From positions 66,798 through 130,797 of the forward strand of contig JAYSEK010000012.1 in assembly GCA_041913905.1 (NCBI GenBank): a stretch of DNA of 64,000 nt, in the 5' to 3' direction. Under the pieces are notes generated by a model, which made no database searches, had not been told where the DNA came from, and saw only the letters and a program-made list of their open reading frames with translations. The position numbers and the translations under genes are program-made. How positions within the stretch are numbered: position 1 is the first letter of the stretch; each line of letters begins with the position of its first letter. This stretch comes from Roseateles_B sp041913905 (GTDB taxonomy: Bacteria > Pseudomonadota > Gammaproteobacteria > Burkholderiales > Burkholderiaceae_C). Of the stretch, positions 47,646-56,550 are shown piece by piece.

Positions 47646-48413
47646 ATGGCGATCAAGGCATGGCGGCGGATCCTGGCCGGAGCGGTACTGTCAGTCGGTG
47701 CGATGCAGGGGGCATGGTCGGGCGACCTGCTGGGCGTTACCGAGGACGTGCCGCCCTTCTCCTATCTGGAGGGCGGGCGCTATCTGGGCCTGGCCAATGA
47801 AGTGCTCGATCGCGTGGCCGCGCAAAGCGGCCTGCATGTGCAGCGCAGCATCCAACCGTTCGCCCGCGGCCTCAAGACCCTGGACGAGGTGCCCAACAGC
47901 TTTCTGTACGTCGTCATTCGCACCCCGGCCCGCGAGCCGCATTACCGGTGGGTGGGGCCGCTGGACGACTGCGACGTGGTGGTGCTGACTCTGCGCAGCA
48001 GCGGCCTGGATTTCAGTCCCACCACGCCGGACGCCCGTGCCCTGCGTGTTGGGGTGGTCAAGGGCTCGCCAGCAGGCAAGATGGTGCGCGAGGCTGGCAT
48101 GCCGGAGCGCAGCGTCTACCAGACCCCCGGCAGCGAGACCTCGACGCGCATGCTCTTCGCTGGCCATCTGGACATGATTGCCGGCCTGTCCCTGCCTTAC
48201 CAGCACCAGGCGGCGCGCTTGGGCCTTGACGCCAGCCAGATGATGGTCGCCCACATGCTGCAGAAGGGCTATGGGTGCTACTTCGCCTTCAATCCCAAGG
48301 TCGACCCGGTGCTTTTCAAGCGCTTCGCCGAGGCCTTCGAGACGCTGCGCAGTTCTGGTGAACTGAAGGCTCTGCGCGAACGGGCCATCCAGGTGCCGGG
48401 GCCAGGACGGTGA
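47646..48413 (+). CDS. Periplasmic solute-binding protein, amino-acid (SBP_bac_3-like) type
   Basis: A 255-residue protein. A signal peptide (MAIKAWRRILAGAVLSVGAM) is followed by the family-3 binding-protein layout: VTEDVPPFSYLEGGRYLGLANEVLDRVAAQSGL, then the second lobe ALRVGVVKGSPAGKMVREAG, and GHLDMIAGLSL. The end FKRFAEAFETLRSSGELKALRER is also typical. No ABC permease or ATPase gene is near, so it is an orphan receptor or a sensor protein. ATG 47646 has AGGAG six bases upstream. Confidence 0.85.
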   Translation: MAIKAWRRILAGAVLSVGAMQGAWSGDLLGVTEDVPPFSYLEGGRYLGLANEVLDRVAAQSGLHVQRSIQPFARGLKTLDEVPNSFLYVVIRTPAREPHYRWVGPLDDCDVVVLTLRSSGLDFSPTTPDARALRVGVVKGSPAGKMVREAGMPERSVYQTPGSETSTRMLFAGHLDMIAGLSLPYQHQAARLGLDASQMMVAHMLQKGYGCYFAFNPKVDPVLFKRFAEAFETLRSSGELKALRERAIQVPGPGR

Positions 48414-48486
48414 GCCCCGGGAACAGCGCGCAGCCTCCGACGCGGTGCTCGCTATGCGGTGGCTACCAGGCGCACTTGCCAGCGGC

Positions 48487-49017
48487 TCAGGCCGCTGTCA
48501 ACCCCAGGCCCAACTCCTCAAGGATGCGTTCCCTGAAGCGCTCGGCACGCTCCTCGCTGGAGCGTTCGCGGACCTGCTGGGCGGCGACCTCGATCCACAG
48601 CTGCAGGCCCGCTTCGCTGTCGATGTGTCGGGCCAGGGCACGAAGCTCACCGTCCTGACCGGCAAGCATGCGGGCGACCAGGTCCATGGCATAGAGCTTG
48701 GCACGCGCCAGGCGGCGGGCTTGCTCCACCGCCATCTTTTGCGCAGCCAGCGATGCCTGCCGCGCTCGTTCGCGTTCCGCGGCCTCATGCGCTTGCTGAT
48801 GCGCCTGCAGATCCGCTTCCACGGGGGCGATCAGGCCACGGCCGTACAGGTCTTCGACCACGCTGGCTTCCATGCCCATATTGCGGGCCAGCTCGCGCAA
48901 CTGGGCGAGGTCGCGGCGCCCATCCACCGTGATGAGCAGCATCCTGTGCCCGGCGGGCAGATCTCGACGCGGGTTGCTCAGCAGCTGTCGGGCCAGATCG
49001 GTCTTCTGCAGTCTCAT
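48487..49017 (-). CDS. Conserved-looking protein of unknown function with a central coiled coil
   Basis: A 176-residue soluble protein. The N-terminal ~65 residues (MRLQKTDLARQLLSN ... DGRRDLAQLRELARNMGMEASVVEDLYGRGLI) look like a small helical or winged-helix domain with a possible DNA-binding pattern. Residues 70-100 form an Ala/Gln/Glu/Arg-rich coiled coil (AHQQAHEAAERERARQ). The C-terminal half is helical (IDSEAGLQLWIEVAAQQVRERSSEERAERF). I do not recognise the family. ATG 49017 is the first Met after a stretch of unlikely coding sequence. Confidence 0.65.
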   Translation of the reverse strand: MRLQKTDLARQLLSNPRRDLPAGHRMLLITVDGRRDLAQLRELARNMGMEASVVEDLYGRGLIAPVEADLQAHQQAHEAAERERARQASLAAQKMAVEQARRLARAKLYAMDLVARMLAGQDGELRALARHIDSEAGLQLWIEVAAQQVRERSSEERAERFRERILEELGLGLTAA

Positions 49018-49196
49018 GAGGGCGCTCACAGGAAGTTTCGGCAGGCGATCCCGGGACCGAGGGATCAGTTGAACCGGATCATGCCCAGCGACTTTGATCT
49101 TCTTGTTACAAGGTCTGCGCCGATTGGCGAAGCCAGGCTTCGTGACTGGAGACTCTCGCCCGGAGACTCTGGCTCTTGGCCGCCCCCGCGCGTTGC

Positions 49197-49646
49197 TCAA
49201 ACCGGATCCCGTACACGCTCGCAGAACCACCAGAGATGGCCGTCCGGATCCAGCGCGCCGTAGCAGCGGTCAGCCCAGTACTCGGGGCCGTAGTCCTGGA
49301 CGGCTGGCTCGTGCACGATGCGGGCGCCCGCTGCGCGGGCCTGCTCGCAGTGCGCCAGGGCGTCATCCACATAGAGCATCAGCATCTGGGTGTTGGCGCC
49401 ACCACAGGCCCTGGGGCTGCTGAGGGGGAGGCCGAAGCGCTCGCTGCGCTCCTGGCCGCCTTCGCCCACCATGACCAGGCCGTCGCCATAGCGCAGCTGG
49501 CTGTGCAGCACGCGGCCATCCGGGCCGTCGACCTTGAGCTGCACGGTGAAGCCAAAGGCCCGGACCAGCCAGGCGATGGCAGCGTTGGCGTCTTCGTAGA
49601 AGAGGCTGCTGGCGATGCGGGGCCAGCCTTGCGGGGGCGCTTTCAT
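49197..49646 (-). CDS. VOC-superfamily (glyoxalase/bleomycin-resistance-like) protein
   Basis: A 149-residue protein of the PhnB/glyoxalase-like VOC type. ASSLFYEDANAAIAWLVRAFGFTVQLKV opens the first beta-alpha-beta-beta-beta unit; LMLYVDDALAHCEQARAAGARIVHEP opens the second; YGALDPDGHLWWFCE closes it. The likely metal ligands (such as His and Glu in DPDGHLWWF.E) are present. Its substrate is unknown. Confidence 0.88.
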   Translation of the reverse strand: MKAPPQGWPRIASSLFYEDANAAIAWLVRAFGFTVQLKVDGPDGRVLHSQLRYGDGLVMVGEGGQERSERFGLPLSSPRACGGANTQMLMLYVDDALAHCEQARAAGARIVHEPAVQDYGPEYWADRCYGALDPDGHLWWFCERVRDPV

Positions 49647-49810
49647 GGATGGGTTCCTGCTGCAGTGGTTGGAGAGCCTGCAGCTTAGAGGGGCGGCTTC
49701 GCGCTGTCGTCCTGTCTGTGAATGACGCGGACCGAACTAGGGAGAGGCCCTTGTCCTGCACGGCGGACGACCGCAACAATCCGCCATTCGATTCACAGGG
49801 AGCACATTGC

Positions 49811-51322
49811 ATGGACAAGCTGATCCTGCGCCATGGCGCAGCGCTGGCGAGCAAATACGGCCAGGCCGGGCTGGGCCGCATCGACGCGGCTCTGAAGGCG
49901 CTGGTCGCAGCGGACCGGCGCCGCGGCATCGACAGCGAGGTGCTGAGCGTGGACGATGCCAGCGCCATGAAGCGCCACGGCCTGGCGCCGGTGGCCAAGA
50001 CGGACCCCAAGGCGCTCAAGGCGGCCATCGACGGGCTGGCCAGAACCCTGTCCCCCCACTACTTCCTGCTGCTGGGCGCCCAGGACGTGCTGCCGCTGGT
50101 GCCCTTGGTCAACCCCGCCTACACCGGCGATGACGGCGACACCGACAAGACCGTTCCCAGCGACCTGCCCTATGCCTGCGAGGCCCCCTACAGCACCGAT
50201 GCCGCGCGCTTCCAAGGGCCGAGCCGGGTGGTGGGGCGGCTGCCCGACGTCCCGGGGGCCAGCAAGCCTGACCTGCTGCTGCAGCTGATCCGTGCTGCCG
50301 CGCGCGCCAAGCCCTTGCCGCGTGAGCTCTTCCAGCAGAGCTTTGGCCTGAGCGCGGCCGAGTGGCAGTCGTCCACGCGGTTGAGCCTCAGCAATCTTCT
50401 CGGCCACGCGGAGCAGCTCAAGCTGGCGCCGCCGCAAGGCCCGCGCTGGAGCAAGGCCGAGCTGGCGCCACGGGTGCATTTCATCAACTGCCATGGCGGC
50501 GACACCAGCCCCGAATACCTGGGCCAGAAGGGCGATGACTATCCGGTGGCGCACAAGGCGAGCCATCTGCGCGGCCGCGTCAGCGCCGGCACCGTGATCG
50601 CCGCGGAGTGCTGCTATGGCGCCCAGCTCTACGATCCCGCGGATGCCGGCGGCCAGATGGGCATCGCCCTGAGTTATCTGTCTGACGGCGCCTGGGGCTT
50701 TTTCGGCAGCACCACCATCGCCTACGGACCGAGCGAGGGCAACGGCTCGGCGGACCTGATCTGCCAGTACTTCCTGCAGCGCGTCCTGGCCGGTGCTTCG
50801 CTGGGCCGCGCGGCGCTGGAGGCGCGGCAGAAGTTCGCCAGCGAACGCACCCACCTGGATCCCTATGACCTCAAGACGCTGGCGCAGTTCTACCTGCTGG
50901 GCGATCCGTCTCTGCAGGTGGTCGGCTTCGCCAGCCACGCCCTGGCCAAGACGCGGGCCTTCAAGGCGGCTTTCGCCAAGGTGCAGGACCGCGGCGTGCG
51001 CGGCCTGCGCCGCGAGCGGCTGGCGCGCGAGGGACTGAACCTGGGGCGTTCGCTGCCCTTGCTGCGCGACAGCTCCCAGGGCGCGGCAGCGGCCGTCGAG
51101 AAGGTCTTGCGCGCCATGGCCAGGGAAAGCGGCCTGGACCTGCGGATGGCGCAGCGCCGCAGCTATGTGCTGCAGGCCGCCAGGCTGGGGCCCCGGCTGC
51201 CGCCGCGCAGCATCCATGTGCTCAAGGGCCGCCGTGCCAACGGCCAGTTGGTGACGCTGGTGGCCACCGAGCAGGATGGCGAGCTGCTGCACGTGCGGCG
51301 TCTGCATGCCCGCGGGGCCTGA
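49811..51322 (+). CDS. Caspase/gingipain-like (clan CD) cysteine-peptidase-type protein
   Basis: A 503-residue protein without a signal peptide. HFINCHGGDTSPEYLG puts His228-Gly after a hydrophobic strand, and 39-40 residues later AAECCYGAQLYDP puts Cys267/Cys268 after another strand (GTVIAAECC). A strand-His-Gly followed by a strand-(Asp/Glu/Ala)-Cys is the hallmark of clan CD peptidases (caspase, gingipain C25). Upstream, YFLLLGAQDVLPLVPLVNP and VVGRLPDV are also C25-like. It may be a cytoplasmic protease of an immune or regulatory module. It is followed 9 bp later by an 81-codon gene, so the two are likely one operon. Confidence 0.8.
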   Translation: MDKLILRHGAALASKYGQAGLGRIDAALKALVAADRRRGIDSEVLSVDDASAMKRHGLAPVAKTDPKALKAAIDGLARTLSPHYFLLLGAQDVLPLVPLVNPAYTGDDGDTDKTVPSDLPYACEAPYSTDAARFQGPSRVVGRLPDVPGASKPDLLLQLIRAAARAKPLPRELFQQSFGLSAAEWQSSTRLSLSNLLGHAEQLKLAPPQGPRWSKAELAPRVHFINCHGGDTSPEYLGQKGDDYPVAHKASHLRGRVSAGTVIAAECCYGAQLYDPADAGGQMGIALSYLSDGAWGFFGSTTIAYGPSEGNGSADLICQYFLQRVLAGASLGRAALEARQKFASERTHLDPYDLKTLAQFYLLGDPSLQVVGFASHALAKTRAFKAAFAKVQDRGVRGLRRERLAREGLNLGRSLPLLRDSSQGAAAAVEKVLRAMARESGLDLRMAQRRSYVLQAARLGPRLPPRSIHVLKGRRANGQLVTLVATEQDGELLHVRRLHARGA

Positions 51323-51331
51323 GGCGAGCGA

Positions 51332-51577
51332 ATGAACCTCCCCCTGCAAAGCTGGACCGGCGTTCTCGAGCGCCGCCGGCTCGCGGCTGGCAGCAAGAGT
51401 GAGCGGCAGGGCCTGGTGCTGCGTCTGGATGGGGGGCAGGTCTTGCCAGTTCGGCGGCTGGGTGGCAACGTCTTCCGGGACGAGGTGCTGGAGGCATTGC
51501 TGGGGCAGCGCCTCCTGGTGCAGGCACGCCAGCTGGAGAGCGGGGTGCTGCAGATCGAATCCTGGTCGACGCTCTGA
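51332..51577 (+). CDS. Small protein paired with the caspase-like gene
   Basis: An 81-residue protein: SWTGVLERRRLAAGSKSE, then QGLVLRLDGGQVLPVRRLGGNVFRDEVLEALLGQRLLVQARQLESGVLQIESW. The sequence is all short strands with one helix (DEVLEALLG), in the manner of an OB-fold or SH3-like barrel. GSKSE and RRLGGN.F look like conserved turns. I do not recognise a named family. It sits 9 bp after the caspase-like gene and probably is its regulator, substrate or specificity factor (inference). Confidence 0.7.
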   Translation: MNLPLQSWTGVLERRRLAAGSKSERQGLVLRLDGGQVLPVRRLGGNVFRDEVLEALLGQRLLVQARQLESGVLQIESWSTL

Positions 51578-51740
51578 GAACCGCAGTGGCCGCCTTGCAC
51601 GCCGCTTTTGTTGCGCTGCGCCATAAGCGCCGCTAATAAGGGCCGAGTTTGGTGAATGGCGCTTGCGGTGGCCGCTGCGGCGGTCGTACAACCGATGGCT
51701 TCTGAACCCCGGCTCACGAGGCCCAGCAAGGAGACAAGCC

Positions 51741-52856
51741 ATGAAGATCGGATGCCCCAAGGAAATCAAGAACCACGAGTACCGCGTCGGCCTCACGCCG
51801 GCCAGCGTGCGCGAGCTCACCAGCCGCGGCCACAGCGTGCTGGTGCAGACCCAGGCCGGTGCCGCCATCGGTCTGAGCGATGAGCAGTACGTCGCCGCTG
51901 GTGCACAGATCGCGCCCGATGCCGCGACCGTGTTCGCCCAGAGCGAGATGATCGTCAAGGTCAAGGAGCCGCAGCCGCAGGAATGCGCCATGCTGCGCGA
52001 GGGCCAGATCCTCTACACCTACCTGCATTTGGCGCCGGATCCCGAGCAGACCGCGGCCCTGGTCAAGAGTGGCGCCATCTGCATCGCCTATGAAACCATC
52101 ACCGGGCCTGGCGGCGGCCTGCCCCTGCTGGCCCCGATGAGCGAGGTCGCTGGCCGCATGTCCATCCAGGCCGGCGCGGCCCACCTGGAGAAAAGCAAGG
52201 GCGGCATGGGCGTGCTGCTGGGCGGCGTGCCCGGCGTGGCGCCGGCCCAGGTCACCATCATCGGCGCCGGCGTGGTCGGCACCCATGCGCTGCAGATGGC
52301 GGTGGGCCTGGGCGCCCGCGTCACGGTGCTGGACAAGAGCGTCGACCGCCTGCGCCAGCTGGACCTGATCTTCGGCAATCGCATCACGACGCTGTATTCC
52401 AACGCCCAGAGCGTGGAGGAGTCCGTGCTGGCGGCTGATCTCGTGATCGGCGGCGTGCTGATCCCCGGCGCCGCAGCGCCCAAGCTGGTGACCCGCGACA
52501 TGGTCTCGCGCATGAAGAAGGGGGCCGTGGTGGTGGACGTGGCCATCGACCAGGGCGGCTGCTTCGAGACCTCGCATGCCACCACCCATGCCGAGCCCAC
52601 CTATCTCGTGGATGGCGTGGTCCACTACTGCGTGGCCAACATGCCCGGCGCCGTGGCCCGCACCTCCACCTTCGCCCTGAACAACGCCACCATCGGCCAT
52701 GCCGTGGCACTGGCCGACAAGGGCTGGCGCCAGGCCCTCAAGGACAACGCGCACCTGAAGGCCGGCCTCAATGTGGCCCAGGGCAAGGTCACTTACGAGG
52801 CCGTCGCGAGGGATCTGGGCTACGACTATGCCGCAGCAGACAGCCTGCTGGCCTGA
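51741..52856 (+). CDS. ald: Alanine dehydrogenase
   Basis: A 371-residue NAD-dependent enzyme interconverting L-alanine and pyruvate plus ammonia. MKIGCPKEIKNHEYRVGLTP, MIVKVKEPQ, LYTYLHLAPD, the Rossmann loop TIIGAGVVGTHAL, and VVVDVAIDQGGCFETSHATTH are all normal. Length typical. ATG 51741 follows AAGGAGAC. It has its own intrinsic terminator. Alanine is also a substrate of BioF nearby, but no direct link is implied. Confidence 0.97.
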   Translation: MKIGCPKEIKNHEYRVGLTPASVRELTSRGHSVLVQTQAGAAIGLSDEQYVAAGAQIAPDAATVFAQSEMIVKVKEPQPQECAMLREGQILYTYLHLAPDPEQTAALVKSGAICIAYETITGPGGGLPLLAPMSEVAGRMSIQAGAAHLEKSKGGMGVLLGGVPGVAPAQVTIIGAGVVGTHALQMAVGLGARVTVLDKSVDRLRQLDLIFGNRITTLYSNAQSVEESVLAADLVIGGVLIPGAAAPKLVTRDMVSRMKKGAVVVDVAIDQGGCFETSHATTHAEPTYLVDGVVHYCVANMPGAVARTSTFALNNATIGHAVALADKGWRQALKDNAHLKAGLNVAQGKVTYEAVARDLGYDYAAADSLLA

Positions 52857-52880
52857 GCCTCCTGGCACCAAGCCATCGCA

Positions 52881-52906
52881 AGCCGGGTTCGCCCGGCTTT
52901 TTTCTT
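52881..52906 (+). terminator. Rho-independent terminator of ald
   Basis: The stem AGCCGGG/CCCGGCT with the stable TTCG tetraloop is followed by TTTTTTCTTTT. It lies 25 bp after the ald stop. Confidence 0.93.
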
Positions 52907-53373
52907 TTCCCGGTGCTGGTGCATGAAAGCTTTTTGAAAGCAAGCCGGCGCGGCGCTTGCGAGAATCGCCCGGCAGGCGCCACGGAGCCGTTCGAGCGAA
53001 ATCCGGCATCAGGTGAGCAGGGTTGCACGATTGGGTGTCCCCTCGAATGAAGGGCTGCACCCCCTGGGAGGATCGGCTTCGCTTGCGGCGCGCATATCAT
53101 CCCCGCCGTTGCTCAGCGTTTCTACTTGTTTCCTGGGCAGAGAGCGGCGGCGCTGGCAGCTGGACTCTGAGCGACGGCTTCGCTGGCTCCAGCGGGTGGA
53201 ACAATCATGGGGAGGCGCAGCCGGGTGTTTGACCCCGGCGTGCGACAAGTGAATCGATGAACGGGGCAAGGGTGCAGAAGCAGGTCGACAGGTCATACGC
53301 GGAGCCAGGCGCCGGTGTGTGCTGCGTTGACACGCCTGCGCGGGCCGGTGCCCTTGCGCAAGGCGAGGCCGGG
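52907..53373. other. Region between ald terminator and the GNAT-like gene
   Basis: No firm gene is seen. An open frame continuous with the GNAT-like gene extends back to ATG 53257, but its codon use is poor and it shows no domain. A direct repeat GAAAGC...GAAAGC lies at 52926-52940. The promoter of the downstream gene should be here. Confidence 0.45.
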
Positions 53374-54525
53374 ATGACCGGCAAACCGTCTTATCGCGTC
53401 CAATGGGAAACCGAACGTGAGCGGGATCCTGCATTCCTCCGCGAGTGGGAGGCGTTGCTCGCCGTCAACGACGGGCCTGAGCCCATCTACCAGTCGCCGG
53501 GCTTCCTCCAATACATCCGAGCGACGAGCCAGGATCCCAAGGAGGTCGAGGTTCTCACCGTGCGGGATGCCGCTGATGGCCGCCTGCTGGCCTTGACGCT
53601 CATCCGCTACCGAGATCTGGCCATGGGGCTGCAGGTCCGGCACTGGCGCCTCAAGCTGGGCAGCCTGCATGTGGGCACGGTGATGGGCAGCACGGTGCTG
53701 GGAGATGAATCTCCCGCCGTGCTGGCGTGCATGGTTCGTTTCGTTTTTGCCCAGCGGCGTCGGGTGGCGGGTCTGTCGCTGCCGTCCTTGCCGCAGCAAA
53801 GCGACTGTCGGCAAAGCCTGGAGCTTCTCTGCCGCCAGCGAGGCCTGCATGCCAGCGTGCTCAACGGCTGGCGCGAATGCCACAAGATCCCCCTGCCTGG
53901 CGACTTCAATGCCTATCTGGCGCAATTCGGCAGCAAGCACCGCTACAACCTGAAGCGCCAGGTGCGCCTGCTGCGCGAGCATGCCCCCATGGCGCTGCTG
54001 CGCATCGACCAGCCTGAGTCGGTGGACGTGCTGGCCGCTGCCATCGACCGGCTGGCCCCGCCGGAGGTGAAGGGGGTGCTGATCTCCAAGGAGAAGTTCG
54101 CGACCATGGCCCGGCTGGGCATGCTGCGCTGCTATGTGCTGCAGTCCGACGGTGTGCCCGTGGCCGCCCTGGTGGCGACCCAGTACGGGCAGACCCTGCA
54201 CCTGCACAACGTGCTGACCGATCCGGCCATGCTGCGCTTCTCGGTGGGCACCTCCATCCTGTACCTGGCCATCGAGGATCTGAGCAGCGAAGGGCGCTTC
54301 AGCGCCATCGACCTGGGTTACAGCTCGCCCTCGCACAGCCACCAGTCCACCAACCGCGTGGAGACGCGCGGCCATCTGCTGCTGTACAGGAGCAGCCTGC
54401 GGACCTGGGCGCTGTGCACAGCCGAACGCCTGTTTGGCGAATGGCTGGAGCGGGCCAAGGGCTGGCACCAGGCGGTGAAAGCCTGGCGCGCGCGCCGAGC
54501 GGCAGCCGCATCCCGGGACTGCTGA
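53374..54525 (+). CDS. GNAT/FemAB-like acetyltransferase (BioF2/CelD-like domain)
   Basis: About 383 residues. The middle YLAQFGSKHRYNLKRQVRLLREH (Lys/Arg-rich helix), the strand MLRCYVLQSDGVPVAALVATQYGQTLHLHNVLTD, and DLGYSSPSHSHQSTNRVETRGHLLLYR match the BioF2/CelD-type acyltransferase domain, a FemAB-related GNAT that acylates amino sugars or lipids. No exopolysaccharide genes are near, so the acceptor is unknown. The start at 53374 places the domain close to the N-terminus; ATG 53257 would add 39 residues of low-complexity sequence. Confidence 0.78.
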   Translation: MTGKPSYRVQWETERERDPAFLREWEALLAVNDGPEPIYQSPGFLQYIRATSQDPKEVEVLTVRDAADGRLLALTLIRYRDLAMGLQVRHWRLKLGSLHVGTVMGSTVLGDESPAVLACMVRFVFAQRRRVAGLSLPSLPQQSDCRQSLELLCRQRGLHASVLNGWRECHKIPLPGDFNAYLAQFGSKHRYNLKRQVRLLREHAPMALLRIDQPESVDVLAAAIDRLAPPEVKGVLISKEKFATMARLGMLRCYVLQSDGVPVAALVATQYGQTLHLHNVLTDPAMLRFSVGTSILYLAIEDLSSEGRFSAIDLGYSSPSHSHQSTNRVETRGHLLLYRSSLRTWALCTAERLFGEWLERAKGWHQAVKAWRARRAAAASRDC

Positions 54526-54566
54526 GCGGCACAAGGCCCACCCGGCGCGGCACATGCCAGGGACCG

Positions 54567-55889
54567 TCAAGGCGCGGCGCCTGTGGGCGCCTGGAAGCCG
54601 TCGCTGAGCGTTTTCAGGAAGGCGACGACGTCGTTCACGTCCTGTGGGTTCAGGGCGGGCAACTGGCCCGGCCGGCGATCGAAAGGCGCGCCGCGGTGCA
54701 CATTGGCCTGGTAGGGCGCCGGCAGATCGTTGTAGCGCTGCACCTGGCCGTTGACGACCGGATACCAGCGGGCCGGGTCCAGGTCTCGCGTCGCATAGAA
54801 GCCCACCACCTCTTCCAGAGTCTGGAAGCGCGCGTTGTGGAAGTAGGGCGCGGTCAGCACCACATTGCGCAAGCTGGGGACGCGGAATTTTCCGCACAGC
54901 GAGGCCTGCGTTGCGAGGTCGCTGCGCTGCGGGCCGCACAGGCCCAGGTCGAAGAAATCTGGATTCTGCGTGGCGACGCTGCGATTGCGCGGCACGCCCA
55001 GTGCGAAGTAGCCATGGTTGGTGAACAGGGCCCGCGCGCCGGCAGGCGCGTTGGGCGGCGGGCTGGCGCTGTGGCAGCTCGCGCAATTGCCCTTGCGCGG
55101 ATCGGTGAAGGCGGCGAAGCCCCGTGCCTCCTGGGCGCTGAAGCGGGCGCGGCCGTCCTGGACGGCATCGAACTTGCTGCTGAAGGGCGCGAACTCCGGA
55201 TCCTGCTGCTGATAGCGCGACAAGGCCTGCAGGCTGGCGTCAAGCAACTGGGTATCGCTGGCGGCCGCATCGAGGCCGCTGGCCGCCAGCAGGTCCGGGA
55301 AGGCGCTGGCGGTGCGCAAGCGCCGCACATAGCTGGCCACGTCGGTGTTGGCCATCTCGTTGGCGGCGAAGAGCGGGCCACGCGCCTGGGCCACGCGGTC
55401 ATTGGCGCGGCCGTCCCAGAACAGCCCGCCGCGGGCCTGGCCGCGGGCATCGATGCTGAAGGCGGGCGTGCCATTGAGGTAGCGCAGGCTGGGACTGCTG
55501 CGCAAGCCCTGCTGGTCCATCAGCAATCCGCCAAGCGGCAGGAAGCTGCCGGCCTTGTCGGCGTGCGCCTGGGCGGCCACATGGCAGCTGGCGCAGGCCA
55601 ACTGGCCGCTGGCGGAAAGCCGTGCCTCGTTGAACAACTGCTTGCCGACGCTGGCCAGCGTGGGCGGCGGCGTGCGCCCGGCGGTGGCCTGCAGGCGTTG
55701 CTCGGTGGTGCTGGCGAGCACGCCTGGCGTGGCAGAGGCGGTCTGCGCCGCGTCGCTGGCGGCGGCGGTGGCTCCGGGGCTGCTGCTGCTACTGGATTCG
55801 GCGGTCATGCCGCCACCACCGCAGGCGCTGAGCAAGACGCCACTCAGCACCAGGACAAGACATTGGAAAGGGAGGGTCAGGGGACGCAT
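54567..55889 (-). CDS. Di-haem cytochrome c peroxidase/MauG-like lipoprotein
   Basis: A 440-residue protein. The lipobox LLSAC (Cys23) is followed by a Gly/Ser-rich tether. Two haem c motifs are CASCH at 99-103 and 269-273. Other family features are FWDGRANDRVAQARGPLFAANEMANTD and FRVPSLRNVVLTAPYFHNARFQTLEEVVGFY. It probably reduces peroxide or oxidises a protein partner in the periplasm. It is transcribed convergently with the GNAT-like gene, 41 bp apart. Confidence 0.93.
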   Translation of the reverse strand: MRPLTLPFQCLVLVLSGVLLSACGGGGMTAESSSSSSPGATAAASDAAQTASATPGVLASTTEQRLQATAGRTPPPTLASVGKQLFNEARLSASGQLACASCHVAAQAHADKAGSFLPLGGLLMDQQGLRSSPSLRYLNGTPAFSIDARGQARGGLFWDGRANDRVAQARGPLFAANEMANTDVASYVRRLRTASAFPDLLAASGLDAAASDTQLLDASLQALSRYQQQDPEFAPFSSKFDAVQDGRARFSAQEARGFAAFTDPRKGNCASCHSASPPPNAPAGARALFTNHGYFALGVPRNRSVATQNPDFFDLGLCGPQRSDLATQASLCGKFRVPSLRNVVLTAPYFHNARFQTLEEVVGFYATRDLDPARWYPVVNGQVQRYNDLPAPYQANVHRGAPFDRRPGQLPALNPQDVNDVVAFLKTLSDGFQAPTGAAP

Positions 55890-55935
55890 GGCGGGCTCCT
55901 GTTGGTCCTGAGGAAATGGGCTGGGCAGCCGAGCT

Positions 55936-56433
55936 TCAGCCGGCGGGCCGGGACGCTGTGGCGGCTGGTGGCTGCGGCTTCTGCGCCGGCTTGGCAGGGG
56001 TCAGGGCTGCGGGGCAGCCCGCGCCTGGGCCGTGCGTCAGGTCGGTGGGTGGATGCGCCGGCGGTGGTGCTGGGGGCGGCGGCGGAAGGAGCTCCCGCAG
56101 TCGACGCCGCTGTTCTGCGTTGAGCAGCCGGGCCAGGCTGGCCTCGTCCGGTGGCTGGTGCTGCTCATGGGCCTGCCGCAGGAGCCGGTCGAGCTGCTGC
56201 GCCTGTTCCGCGCTCAGCGACAGCGCCTTCTGCCAGTGCTTCTCACGCATCGCCGGCGGCTGCGGCGGTGCTTGTGGCGGGGGTGGCGGCGGTGCCGCAT
56301 GCGAGCAGTCCATGGTCGGGGCCGCGGGTGGCATGGGCGGCGTCGTTTGAGCTTGTGCCTGCAGCAACGGCCAGAGGCACAGCAGGGGGATCAGGACCGT
56401 CTGGCTGGACAGCCGGGCAGGGTGCGGACGCAT
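55936..56433 (-). CDS. Proline-rich periplasmic protein with a Spy/CpxP-like helical core
   Basis: A 165-residue protein. The signal peptide ends LLQAQAQ. The proline-rich stretches (about 40-65 and 125-165) flank a helical core WQKALSLSAEQAQQLDRLLRQAHEQHQPPDEASLARLLNAEQRRRLREL that resembles the LTxxQ repeats of Spy/CpxP-type metal or envelope-stress proteins (LSAEQ and LNAEQ). It is divergent from a sensor-kinase/regulator pair, like spy-type genes controlled by BaeSR or CpxAR. ATG 56433 is chosen because upstream sequence does not resemble a signal peptide. Confidence 0.7.
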   Translation of the reverse strand: MRPHPARLSSQTVLIPLLCLWPLLQAQAQTTPPMPPAAPTMDCSHAAPPPPPPQAPPQPPAMREKHWQKALSLSAEQAQQLDRLLRQAHEQHQPPDEASLARLLNAEQRRRLRELLPPPPPAPPPAHPPTDLTHGPGAGCPAALTPAKPAQKPQPPAATASRPAG

Positions 56434-56550
56434 GGGCGCTCCTGGAAGACTCGAAGGCCTCCAGCCTGCGCGCCAATTGGGCAGCGAACGTGGAGAAACT
56501 GTGAAGACGGGCTCCACAATTCAGCGGGTCAGCACGCCTAAGATGCCAGG

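Noticed and set aside
53257..53373. Extended N-terminus of the GNAT-like protein
   Set aside because: Codon use is poor and no domain is visible; kept only as an alternative start.
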